In this document: in pieces, positions 1 through 14,100 of the stretch
Layout of the letters: each line of letters starts with the position of its first letter
Numbering within the stretch: the first letter of the stretch is position 1
Assembly: GCF_964340395.1 (NCBI RefSeq)
Contig: NC_135565.1
Location: forward strand, 11,847,742 to 11,911,741
DNA: 64,000 nt
Direction of reading: 5' to 3'
DNA from: Glandiceps talaboti
Lineage: Eukaryota > Hemichordata > Enteropneusta > Spengelidae
Made by a program: the position numbers and the translations under genes
The notes under the pieces: generated by a model
The model's input: the letters and a program-made list of their open reading frames with translations, nothing else
Told to the model about the DNA's origin: nothing
The model's database searches: none

Positions 1-497
1 ACGAAGTGAGGGGAAAATACTATTTTATTTACTCTTCAATTACCACTAGCTGTAAAAGGCTGGCTACAAACAATGTATCACCAGTATAAATGAGTATTTG
101 AACACCATGTGATTATAAAGCTGAGATGTTGGCTATGACCATTAGTGGACGACCTCTAAAGTATATTGATGGTTGGCATAAAGATGGACAACTTTATTTG
201 GAATCAATGACAGTCATTTCACTTGAATGATGTGAGCTAGGAGCATACTTCACAAAATAAACAAAATTAAATAAAACCACCCAGTACTGACAATAAACAA
301 GAGCGGGTGCCTCGGATGTATATTCGCGCGATAATCTTTCAGTGTTGGGAACTATTTTGCGTTAAAAGTCTCACTCGGTCGCTATCACGTGCAGTAGGTT
401 ACTCAGCAGTAAACAAACTTGGCTGAGATCCGGGTTTCTGTAATGTTTATGCTGTAATAGGTTCCCGATACCACCCTGGGGGATACTGCTATGTTTA

Positions 498-773
498 TGC
501 CTAAAACATTGTTTGGTTCCGGTTACCCAACCCCACCTACTTTTTCACTGCCCGACCCTAAACTTTTTTTTACGTATTCGAGAAATAAAATCGCGAAAAT
601 TCACGCGAGAAATAGTGGACGCGGAAACTGACATCAACTTAAAAAGATAACATAATACTGTTCTTCCAATCTGTAATGGCTGTACATCTGATGAGAAGAA
701 ACCGAGAACACAGAGACCATATGGAAAACATAACTACATATGGAACATAACTACCTGAACTAGACACTCAATA
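498..773 (-). repeat. Dispersed repeat family A, copy 1
   Basis: Shares GAAAACATAACTACATATGG-type and CTGAACTAGACA segments and a GCGAAAATTCACGCGAGAAA stretch with copies at 10.74, 19.55 and 50.27 kb. Non-coding, about 275 bases. Confidence 0.6.
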
Positions 774-1532
774 TATCTTCACAATCACAGCAGTCGTTTG
801 GCGTTGAGGGCCAAACGAAGAGTAATGTATTCATATTGAAACCTTGTATACAAATGGTCAGTCATACAAGTAGCCGTTTCTGGCAGGATAGACTGGTTAA
901 AATTTGACCTGACGTCTTTAACCACTATTTTAGTTGATAAAATAAAATTATTATGAAACTGTGGTTTTTAGATGTACCTGTACTGTACTAGTGGAGTTTG
1001 TGGTTATGTTATGTATGTAGCAAACAAAAGTTATATTATTCTTTATGTTGAGGGCGCTATTGAGTTTGCTACATTAAGAGACTATGTTCAGACTATTTAT
1101 GATAGGGTGGTAAGTTACGCATTAATGCCTTTACTTACTGAAGAGCCGTACAACCCAGTAAATCATGTTTTGACTAATTTTCCAAGGTAAAATTTTCTCA
1201 TTATGTATTAATTGGCACATACAGTGCGTACTTATATTGAATAAATGTTACAACAGGAAATTTGCAAGTTGTCAAATTACCGTCTATGCTGTTGACTTTG
1301 GCTATGTTGTGTCAGCCAGTGTGTCGGTGTCGAATTTTGTCTGGCCGGCAAGGTGGGTTCCAATGGTTGAAACAGCACAACATTTTCAGGACTAACATTT
1401 CAGTTTATATCCATTATCTGTGCCAAAATTGGTGACTTTATCTTATCTGTGCCAAAATTGGCGACTTTATCTTAGGTGGTCCATAAATTTAAGTCGTATG
1501 GATTTCAATTTGATGTGTAGTTAGGAAATTAC

Positions 1533-1634
1533 TAGACTGTAAGATACGTCGTGACGTTTCGCCCTCACCGGCCTCCTCTGTTAGGGGTTGGCCGATGGTT
1601 GAGGGCGCCCCGTCACGGCGTACCTTACAGACTA
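1533..1634. mobile_element. 102-bp palindromic MITE with 9-bp target site duplication
   Basis: The inverted ends TAGACTGTAAG and CTTACAGACTA continue inwards through CGTGACG/CGTCACG to a GC-rich centre. GGAAATTAC directly repeats at 1524-1532 and 1635-1643, an exact 9-bp target duplication. A 9-bp duplication suggests mobilisation by a Mutator-like or similar transposase. Confidence 0.75.
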
Positions 1635-1643
1635 GGAAATTAC

Positions 1644-2129
1644 ATATACTGGGATGTGTGAATGGCGTTGGGTTCGATGGCCTTGAATGTATTTGTACAG
1701 TATCCGATAGCATCCATAAGGGGTCGTAAAATACTAGATTCGTCAATCTAATTTTTATTGATTGTATTTTTTTTCTTCTGACTACTCATACAATATACAC
1801 TCACTGATCTATTTTTTTGTTTTGTTTCTGTGGAGAATGTGTGTATTATTTGTGTGTTTTTCTTTCTTTTTAATTTCTGTTTTTGTGTTTCGATCAAGTC
1901 TTGGCAACAGCGGGATCACAGCCTCCCACAGTATCCATTCCTGAAAAAAAAGAGAAAGAACAAAAAAATTATACCAAAACTGTCCAAAGAGTGTGTGTAG
2001 TGACGATATTGTATTTTCTCTGGAAGTAGATAATACAGTAATACATGAACTTCGGTGTCATTGTTGGCCAGATTGGCATGCATGTAGTCTAAACAACAGT
2101 CACATTGTATTTTCCCGCCCAAATAGGAA

Positions 2130-2211
<82 letters not shown>

Positions 2212-2758
2212 CATACAGGGTTTTTGGGGGTTGTTTTTCAATATAATTCTTGGTCTTTGGTATTGCTAGTAAATTTACAAAAAATAATATATTGATTACA
2301 TGAGATGAGATTCTGCGCTAAAATCGAACTCTTTCTCCCGAATGTATGTTAATAGTACTACTTGGCGGTCATACTGGTCATTGCAAGTGTGAATTATAGT
2401 GTTTCAATCGGCCATTTTTTTTCATGGAATTATGCCTTGAGACGACAAAAATCAAACAAAAAGAAGGAAATATACGATGTAATATTTCAAAACATCACAA
2501 TTTTGAAACATAGCAGCCATGATTCTGTAAAAAGTACAGATGTGAATTTACCGAGTTATCACACACGGAACGGATCATGTAAAAGTCACTAAAACACTCT
2601 ATTCGCGGTCAAATTGTGTGTAACATAAATATACCCGATACATCCTGAGTAGAAACAGTAGGTTGATGAGATATACATGTGTTGTATATTGACAGGGGGA
2701 AAGGGCACACAGTTTACAGGCCTATACAGGCAGTTTATACTAAACTGACTTGTATTAC
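1644..2758. other. Intergenic, no gene seen
   Basis: Apart from the (CA)n tract nothing coding is recognisable; open frames across the repeat are repeat translations. Confidence 0.6.
2133..2209 (+). repeat. (CA)n microsatellite
   Basis: Nearly pure dinucleotide tract of about 77 bases with one CATA interruption. Confidence 0.95.
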
Positions 2759-3163
2759 AGCTAAAATGACGTAGATTTGGTACCCCAGTGTTTCACTCAC
2801 GTAACATGACATTTATTACACCTTCAGGTAACTTCAAATGCAAAAGAAACAATTACATAGGTGCCGTTCACAGTGGTGGTGTAGAAGTAGTTAAGTTCAA
2901 ATGTTGGTTATCATTCAAAAAATAAATAATTGCAGCCATTAAAATCATCAATTTCATGTGTAATGTTTTCATTAGAAGCCAGTTTTTACTGCCACTGTGT
3001 GAAACAATAGCAATGCTAATTAGTTTTCAATGTGATTGGGCAAAGGATCCTGCTGTGTTTATTGTGTCTCTGTTATTGTTAGTCGAGAGTTGAAATGTGT
3101 CTATCTATGTGTCGAAAACGTAAGGTTACATGAGTGAAACACCAAGCCTACATCATTTTAGCT
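2759..3163. mobile_element. MITE-like element with about 45-bp terminal inverted repeats
   Basis: The left end AGCTAAAATGACGTAG with GTGTTTCACTCACGTAAC is mirrored on the right by GTTACATGAGTGAAACAC and CATCATTTTAGCT. The interior is AT-rich with no coding content. Confidence 0.6.
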
Positions 3164-3611
3164 ATATATGTATCAAGCGCGAAGAAGCGACGCATCTTTC
3201 CGTAGTTTACGACGGCGTACAATGAAATTCGAGTACTTTTATATAAACAGCATTCTATTCACACTGATCTCGCGTGTCCTCGAATAGAACGAAGGGCCCA
3301 ACTACATTATTATATTACACAGTGTAGGATATTGATGTGCGACCAACTATTAAAAAATGAAATATGATAAATGAAATATTAAATAAATAAATGAAATGAT
3401 ACTTTAATATCTTTTTTTATAATTATAATCTAATCCACATTGGAATACAGACAAGGAGAATTAGAACACTGCCGTTGATGACAAGCTGGTGATGTTATAA
3501 CAACAGATCGAGTTGACGAATATTGTCTGTCCTAATATATATGTGGAATACTGATTTGGTGAGTGTTACATGAAAATAGCCAATTCTAAGCAAATGGCCA
3601 CTCATCATTTA

Positions 3612-4073
3612 CTATTTAAAGTGGCACAAGCTGAGTTAATAAGCATTTTACTCAGGTCCATATTAATAAAGTTTTATTAATAAAACCATATTTCAGTATA
3701 ATGTTAATAACGATATATGTCTTCTCTAATTATTACGATTGCCTTCTAGGATAGTAATTATAAGTAATTGCTTTAATAAGAATTTCCTGAAAAATCAATG
3801 TGAAACAACGTGTGTCAAGTCGTTGTTTGTAACTCAATAAATTGCAAAATATTGAGAAATGTGCACTGTGTAAAATGTTTGTTATTTTACGTATAATCAG
3901 AAACTTTTCACAAAGTCATTTTCAAATTTTTGCAACATTTTGAGTTACCGACTCAGATTTGGTCGATGCTATGAACATACTGATTTTTCAAGTAGAAAGC
4001 CATTATAAAATTGTTTTATTTAATTAAATATCCACAATAAATACCAAATCCTCATCCATATGGCCACTTTAAT
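3612..4073. repeat. Compound of MITE family E end and family F copy
   Basis: GTGGCACAAGCTGAGTTAAT (family E end) lies at the left. GTGAAACAACGTGTGTCAAG through CCATATGGCCACTTT is a family F copy. The junction between them was not resolved. Confidence 0.5.
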
Positions 4074-7248
<3,175 letters not shown>

Positions 7249-7571
7249 GACTTCACACGTCCCATGAATCATTACATAACTGAACCATATACGCCCTTTG
7301 TAAAGCTAAGACCCCCTAACCAACAATTGATGAATACGCCCTTGAGTACGCTGCTTTGCTTCAAACGTACCTTTAATACGAGCGGACTGACGTATAAATT
7401 GTAATGCACTTTGAGTAATATACAAGGCGATAGCTTGAGTATTAGCAGCAACACTTCAACGCCTGCTTGCTGCTTTACTCCAGTGACTTAGATGTATGTA
7501 CGTATAGCCAATAACCCTGTCTCTTCGGTAACTTTGTTCAACGTGTATTATTGTGTGCTACATCTAACAAA

Positions 7572-8531
7572 ATGTTGACACTACAAGATTCTGGTCCTGA
7601 GACTTTTAATGCAACGCCACGTTCAACCGTCAGTGCCATTCTTCCGACCTACGGCTGTGGCAAAGCGGACGAGGCATTTCCTATTCTGGGTCTTTTTCTG
7701 GGAATCGTTGGACTTCTAGGTAACATGTTGTTCTTATATGTATTTGTACGAGTCCAGTCCATGCGAACTATCACCAACTACTACTTGGTCAACTTATCTG
7801 TGGCAGACATATTGTATTTGCTTTTGACTGGGATACATCTGATTTGTGAGATATCACCAGACAATGGATGCATTTTGAGTGACATTTATGTGTTTTGTAC
7901 AGCATCGCTCTTGACAAACATCACAATTTTTACGTCTGTGTTCTGTGTCACTATGGTGAGCATTGAGCGGTACATTGCGGTCGTCAAACCGTTCCTAGCA
8001 CGTCGACTTTGCACCAAGTCCAAAGCAAGATTGCTCAACGTATTAGCATGGATTCTAGCCACCGTTCTCGGTATTCCAATGGGAATGTGTTATTATGGTG
8101 AAGAGAAGGTGTTGGTTTTTGATCACATCAAAATGTTCTACAAATCATTCTGGTTAGTTATGCTTACAATAACTGTGTGCCTCGTCACCATCTTGTACAC
8201 ACTGACAGCTCTTCATTTCAAAAGAACAACGATTGCTATAGAATCACATCACAGAATCAATCACGAGAAGGCAGTAGTCAGGCTTTGCGTATCAACAGCT
8301 CTTCTATACTTCGTGTGCCTGTTTCCAAAAACACTTATGATTACTTTAATGCTTGTACAAGACTTTAATGGATATGTCTTATCACCTACCACGTCACTAT
8401 GCCTTCATAACCTCTCCATAATACTTTTAATGGTACATGCAGCAGCCAATCCTATATTGTATAATCTCTTAAATGCTACTTATAGAAAGTCGTTTAAGCT
8501 AGCTCTTTCCAGTACACTTATTACTAACTGA
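7572..8531 (+). CDS. Intronless class A (rhodopsin-like) G-protein coupled receptor, peptide-receptor type
   Basis: A 319-residue seven-transmembrane receptor in one exon, expected at the plasma membrane and signalling through heterotrimeric G proteins. Seen: an N-terminus with an N-glycosylation site (NAT), TM1 with the GN pair (LLGNMLF), TM2 NLSVAD, a TM3 end reading IERYIAV in place of DRY, TM6 CLFP and TM7 NPILY (the NPxxY motif), then a very short tail. The intracellular loop MRTITNYY and the NPILYNLL junction recall the TRH-receptor-like and related peptide receptor group, but the ligand cannot be named. The ATG at 7572 (context AACAAAATG) is chosen because the seven upstream in-frame codons begin with TTG. 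A polyadenylation signal lies 22 bases after the stop. Class A membership is secure; the subfamily is not. Confidence 0.93.
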   Translation: MLTLQDSGPETFNATPRSTVSAILPTYGCGKADEAFPILGLFLGIVGLLGNMLFLYVFVRVQSMRTITNYYLVNLSVADILYLLLTGIHLICEISPDNGCILSDIYVFCTASLLTNITIFTSVFCVTMVSIERYIAVVKPFLARRLCTKSKARLLNVLAWILATVLGIPMGMCYYGEEKVLVFDHIKMFYKSFWLVMLTITVCLVTILYTLTALHFKRTTIAIESHHRINHEKAVVRLCVSTALLYFVCLFPKTLMITLMLVQDFNGYVLSPTTSLCLHNLSIILLMVHAAANPILYNLLNATYRKSFKLALSSTLITN

Positions 8532-8552
8532 TCAGAGTGAACCATGAGTTGA

Positions 8553-8558
8553 AATAAA
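8553..8558 (+). promoter_or_regulatory. Polyadenylation signal of the class A GPCR
   Basis: AATAAA 22 bases downstream of the receptor's TGA stop, on the same strand. This supports a compact, intronless transcription unit. Confidence 0.6.
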
Positions 8559-9275
8559 CCATTTTAAAATGATGCTGATTTTTTAAAACTTAGCTGCACT
8601 GCTCTACTTTGAAGTCATTTTCACCAAAATCAGAATCATGTAACAGCTTTAAAATATAGTTATAGAAATTGGCAAATCTGGCATTCTGGGAAGCAAACCA
8701 AGCTAGGAGCTCCTAATCTATGTAACCCTTGTTATTAAACAATACTGGGGCTTTTGATAAAAGATCCAGAGATTAGAAGCTCTCCACTGTGTTTGAAAAT
8801 GAATAGATAAGAGATACCGCCCGCAGACGCATATTGGCCGAATAGTATAAATTATGATTTACTGTAGTGCATATCCACATTTGGTATATACATTTTCTGT
8901 TATAAATATACACCATAATTATATTTGTATGTGATCGTTACGAGTTAGTCTAGTTCCTGTCGATGTCTTACCCTTTACTACCACAATCTCCACTGTTGGT
9001 AGTAAATCGTAGCGCGTCGTGAACTCGACTATTGACGAGTATGTTTGATGTATGATGGTATCGAAGTAGATGTCAACCCCATTTCACCAGCATTGAATTT
9101 CCAATCGTGCGAACGTCAGTATATAATATATATAATTATCGTGCCAGTTTGATATAGCGTCCGTTATTTAAGCTGCGGACCACCCATAGAAACCACAGTA
9201 TCCTATGATCAGTCATAACATGAGCACGCTGGTCACCATTTTCAAGTGCAGATGTTTCTTTTTAACCTTTCACAT

Positions 9276-9516
9276 AGACTGTCGACAGTCGCTCGCGCCT
9301 TTTTTTCCCTACGTTTTATCTAAACTTAAGTCGTCGCCGCGCTCCGATCCGGCGCAACACTACTATAATCGTATACTGATATCGAGGGCCGAAGGCCCGA
9401 GAGATCGAAGGCGCCCTCGATATCAGTATGCGATTATAGTGGTATTGCGCCGGATCGGAGCGCCGCAACGACTTAAGTTTAGATAAAACGTAGGCGCAAG
9501 CGACTGTCGACAGTCT
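9276..9516. mobile_element. GC-rich, almost fully palindromic foldback element
   Basis: The ends AGACTGTCGACAGTCGC and GCGACTGTCGACAGTCT, and nearly all of the interior, pair with one another (GATCCGGCGCAA with TTGCGCCGGATC; GATATCGAGGGC with GCCCTCGATATC). The element is far more GC-rich than its surroundings, which suggests recent insertion. Confidence 0.75.
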
Positions 9517-9867
9517 GCCTTTAAATTTTACACGGCACGGATCACGTGATGATAGCTAACCATGTCAATTAATTATGAGCTTAAGTGTAGTAGCACTAGT
9601 TGTTGTTTTTGAGATGGGAACTCAAAACATACACAGAATGGCATCATTCGACCAATTGTTTCCATTGTTCAGCCGAAGAAAGTCGAGTGGCATAAGGAGT
9701 CTTGACCCTACGAAGTGCAGCCGAATAGTAGTAACTCAACCACTATATATATCAAGAGTATTTTCCGGCAAAGAGGAAAAAATGGATATTTGAGAATATT
9801 GTCACAATACATATACAAATAAATGGTATAGGGTATGTAATTGTGATTGGGAAGGTTTACACTTGCT

Positions 9868-10119
9868 AATAGGGAACTTGCAATCCAGACTGAGCATGCT
9901 CAGACGCAAAGGACCATGGGATTATATGTGGTTATCGTAATACCTAATCTGGAGCTACCGATAAAGAAAACCTCCCACAATAATCAGGTTAACTATGAAT
10001 TGATCATTCGTGGTTGCAAACAATGTAACAGTATTGTTTACAATACCAATTCATTAGTATTTATTATCATATTTCCCATGATGCAACATTCAACATGGTG
10101 GGTTTGCAAGTTCCCTATT
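9868..10119. mobile_element. MITE family B, copy 1 (252 bp)
   Basis: The terminal inverted repeats AATAGGGAACTTGCAA and TTGCAAGTTCCCTATT bracket a conserved interior (TGAGCATGCTCAGACGCAAA). A second copy lies inverted at 20.26 kb. Confidence 0.75.
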
Positions 10120-10740
10120 AGTATAGATATGCTGACCACTTCCGCAGAACCAATTACGTAGACACAAGTAACAAGTTGACATGACGTATACGTAGAACGA
10201 CCAGTAAGTAAATACTTTTGTTTCTGTTCGAACCCATCCAACTTAGTCTGTGGGAATCCTTGCGGATTGGATTTTTTAAATTCGTCTTTCGTGATTGGAA
10301 AGACGAATGTAAAAGGTCCAATGCGCATGGATGTCGGGCTACTTACAACTTGGGTTGGATGTGGTATTAATTATCTATTTAAAGTACAGGATTTAATTAC
10401 AACATACCATGTCTTCATATAACTTTAAAAATATGACGATTTATGAGGCATATCATGTTACCATGGTTACAGTTAGGTGAATATTTAAAAATATACATTG
10501 ATTTATAGAAAATATTGCAGGCCTTCTTAGTGATTCAAGTTAGTAAAACTTGGATAGTTATATGTATAATCATATCTTTCTTCGAAATTACTTAATGTTG
10601 CTTACTGAACGAGTTTGGAGATATTTATCTTTATTAACTTCAGTACTTTTATACCCGTATATACTATACATTAATTGTGTGGTTCTGATTACGCTCAGTT
10701 TTAGAATAGGTGGGGTACGTAGATTATTTCTTGCTTTTTT

Positions 10741-10999
10741 CACATGTGAGAGTCTAATTCAGGTAGTTATGTTTTCCATACATGGTGTTATGTGATATTG
10801 GTTTCTTCCGATCTGATATACAGCCAGAAGAATAGTTTTATATTGTCTTTTTTTTAAGTTGCCTCATCCACTATTTCTCGCGAGGCTGCACAATTTTCGC
10901 GGTTTGATTTTTTCTCGAATTATACATAGAACAAATTAGGATCGGCAGTGAAAAACTAGGTTTTGATGAGTTGCTAGAACCAAACATTATTTAGGCCTT
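10741..10999 (+). repeat. Dispersed repeat family A, copy 2
   Basis: Opposite orientation to copy 1; shares TCAGGTAGTTATGTTTTCC, TTTTATATTGTCTTTTTTT and CACTATTTCTCGCGAGGC. Confidence 0.6.
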
Positions 11000-12861
11000 A
11001 CATTGTACCATTTTTGCTATGTATTTTGATACCATGTATATTGTTTCATAATGTATAATAATATTATTATTATATCTAGAAATTGAAAGTGATTGTTGTA
11101 TCATTCTTGTTTTAACTGGTTTACGCTTCCATCACCCTCTTCCATAAAGCTTCCAGAATGACGTCCGATGAAGGCTGCCATTTTTATCAAGATTCTAAGA
11201 GCAATTGCAGATAAGCTATGTCATAGATATTGTCACCTGACTGTAATGTCATCATGACTGTAAGTAGATCAACTGATCAAATAGGATAATAAAACCATTC
11301 GGATAAATGCTAAACCATTGCCAAAAAGCTATTGAATTCAATCACATTTTGGTTGTCTGCACTGCCCACTCAAACTAGTATATAGGCAGTCTGTCATGTC
11401 ATGTTGTAATGATATACTGCAAGTATGTGTATATAAAATAACAAAAACAACTTTGATTGACATCTTTATCGTGGGCTGGCATATAAGTTTGCAAAAGCAA
11501 ACGAGATTATTTATTTGACGTTTGAAAATATTTACGGACACATATACAAATCAGAATGCAGGCAAATTATAGCCATTTACAGCTAGAGATAAATCAGCCC
11601 TTACCGGTACTCATTCCGGCAGCCGCGAATGATAGGAACGGAAACAAGTCTGGTGTTTGCTTTCCTTGCAATACGATAAAAAAAACATGTCACATGAACA
11701 GTATATGCCGTTTTCATACAGCTTTCAGTGATTGGCTTATATCAAGTCACGTGGTATGGACTAATGACACTGGGTGACCGCAATTTACATAGAGTGGTCA
11801 CTTTTCTCATTCTACTTCCTCTAGGGCATTATTCGTGTATCAGGAGAGTCCTGAACTGTGGTTCCATTTTCCTTAGAAAGAACACAGGCTGGAGAATGTG
11901 ACATGCTATAAAAGACTTATTGTCTGGCCTCATTCTGGCACTAGTAGACGTACTGTTACCCCTCGGCGATCATGTTGTTATGTTGCAATTATTCCCATCA
12001 GCTTTCAGGCCCTGAAAAAAACAGCTGCATGACAGTTCTCAGAGTAATCGACGTCTGTTCATGCCCTCATAGCCAGACAATCAGTGTATAATAGTAGTAC
12101 ACTGTATATAATGTGTATTTGATCCACAAAGAGAAAGGCATGATGTTGTACACTAAAGGAAATGTTTATTTTCACGGCGTATTGTTGGTCCGAGGTGACG
12201 AAATATAGCTAGCTAGTAAGATTATGTCAAGCCAGCCTGTGAAACGTAGCAGTGTTCGCAAAGATTTTATGCCTAAACAAATGACATTGCTTTTCTGGTG
12301 ACACAGCCTTTATTGTATAGAATTTGTAAGGCCTCAACCAATAGTGACTTTGATTTTAGAAGAAGAAAAAATGCCCAATCATTCATTGATTTGTTATTCA
12401 TTAGTACACTTGTACCATAATCATGAAAGATATTTGAATACCACCAATGGCGTTAAAACACGTGTAAATTGTACTGTAACAGTAAAATTAACAATTAACG
12501 TTCTCCTGTCACTCAATGTTTCATAATGCTAGTATACGCATTATACATAGCGTTTATTATTCAGCGCATTTTTCGCTGAACAATGAAAACAAATTAAAGT
12601 AGTGCTGCACATAAACAAGTGAATTGTTATGGTTGTGCACGTACACTTCATTTTCACATGACTGCTCTTTCTCAGAGATGGAGAAATTTACACTGTCTCC
12701 AAAGACATTAGTGGTACAGTGCGACCTTTGTTATCGTAAAATTGCATTATTGGCAGGTATCCTAGTTTGGTTAATTATGGCCGTGTTCCCTTAAACCGTA
12801 CATGATGTTTTGTTTTGACTGGCGTGTGTACATACAGTGCCTGCTTGTCGACAGGAGTGTG
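11000..12861. other. Intergenic, no gene seen
   Basis: No recognisable protein, RNA gene or clear repeat. Confidence 0.5.
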
Positions 12862-12986
12862 GTAATATGTAAAATGTTATACAAGCCTCTGTACTTCCAA
12901 CCTGCTGTGCCAAGAAGTGTTATTAATCCAATTCATTTGCTTGCGTTTCTTATTTGTAACAGCTTCTGTTTGTCCACGGTCTGATG
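12862..12986. mobile_element. MITE family D, one-arm fragment
   Basis: Carries only the right arm (AGTGTTATTAATCCAATTCA to GTTTGTCCACGGTCTGATG). A weaker fragment of the same arm is at about 18430-18500 on the other strand. Confidence 0.6.
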
Positions 12987-13123
12987 TTGGCAGTTATGTA
13001 AAAATAAAAGCTGATTCTATACATCATCTGGTGTCTAGTTCAACACAATCAGTATTTCAACCAATAAATACTCCTTATATACCTACATGAATGAATCAGC
13101 AAACTCTATCCCTCCACCAACCG

Positions 13124-13377
13124 CTATACGAAAAGTCAAATTTACCCACCTTTACCCAACCTTTACCCTACCTGCGACCCACCTAACTACCATCTCTGTC
13201 AAGGGGTAGTACAAGACTAAGTGACACTTTTGGCTGCCTACAACCCCCAGGGGAGAGATCCCCGGGGGTAAATAAAGTCAAAGGTGTCCTTTCGTCTCAT
13301 ACTCACCACATTTACACATCCTCTGCTAAAGATTTACCCCGGTGGAAAGACGTGGTCAAATATGACTTTTCGTATAG
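13124..13377. mobile_element. MITE-like inverted-repeat element
   Basis: The ends CTATACGAAAAGTCA and TGACTTTTCGTATAG are exact inverted repeats 254 bases apart; the interior has a CCCCCAGGGG/CCCCGGGGG hairpin. Confidence 0.65.
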
Positions 13378-13728
13378 TATAACAACAACGTCTTACATGA
13401 CTTGGTGTACATCGCTGCGATTCTATATGTGTAAAGTGGCGATAGCGATGCCGCTACCAACGTAATAACTGTGCATGTCTTCAAGTGTGTACATCGTGAG
13501 TAATTGCATCCCTGTTTTCAACCAATTTTGAAATACAATGCATTATATTAGCTTCAAGAAATGTAAATAAACAGTTCATGAATTAGAAAATCACATAATT
13601 AATACTCCTACAAGCTCGTCAAGCTACATCTACTACTGTATCCGAGTTTTGAGAATACATTTCAGTAAATCTATTTAAAGTCTGTGTTTTTACATATTAT
13701 TTCCAATACTTTTCTTCGTTAAGCCAAG

Positions 13729-14012
13729 CAAAATACGAGTGACTTAAGGGGCCTTGTCACTATTCGTCTAGCAACGTGTAATGACAACCCTTAGGTCACG
13801 AGTATTTTCTGACTGAATGAGGAACAATATTGGGGAATAGAGTGATTATACCATTGCTCCTATTACATTTTTTTTAAATAGCTGAAAGTAATGGTATTTT
13901 TGAGCGTTTTGACTCATATTTCGAACACAGCAGAACCAATGACATAGACACGCCTTGTCGTGACATAGACACGCATTGTTAAGACGTTGAACGACCAGAC
14001 TATATATATTCA
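13729..14012 (+). repeat. Dispersed hairpin repeat family C, copy 1
   Basis: Begins with a hairpin (AAAATACGAGTGACTTAAGG pairing with CCTTAGGTCACGAGTATTTT) and continues to a conserved tail CAGAACCAATGACATAGACA and GAACGACCAG. Other copies at 28.36 and 48.45 kb; a tail fragment lies at 10140-10203. Confidence 0.65.
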
Positions 14013-14069
14013 ATATTGTTTTTTGTTGAATCTGGCTCCACTAGTGCAAGGTATACTATGGTTTATGCA

Positions 14070-14075
14070 TTTATT
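14070..14075 (-). promoter_or_regulatory. Polyadenylation signal of the HS3ST-like gene
   Basis: The plus strand reads TTTATT, which is AATAAA on the gene strand, about 25 bases beyond the TAG stop. Confidence 0.5.
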
Positions 14076-14100
14076 GTATGTGATTGGCGTCAGGAACAGT

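Noticed and set aside
1916-2295. Open frames across the (CA)n tract on both strands
   Set aside because: They are translations of the dinucleotide repeat.
10225-10240. tRNA B-box-like GTTCGAACCC
   Set aside because: No A box or cloverleaf can be built at the right distance.
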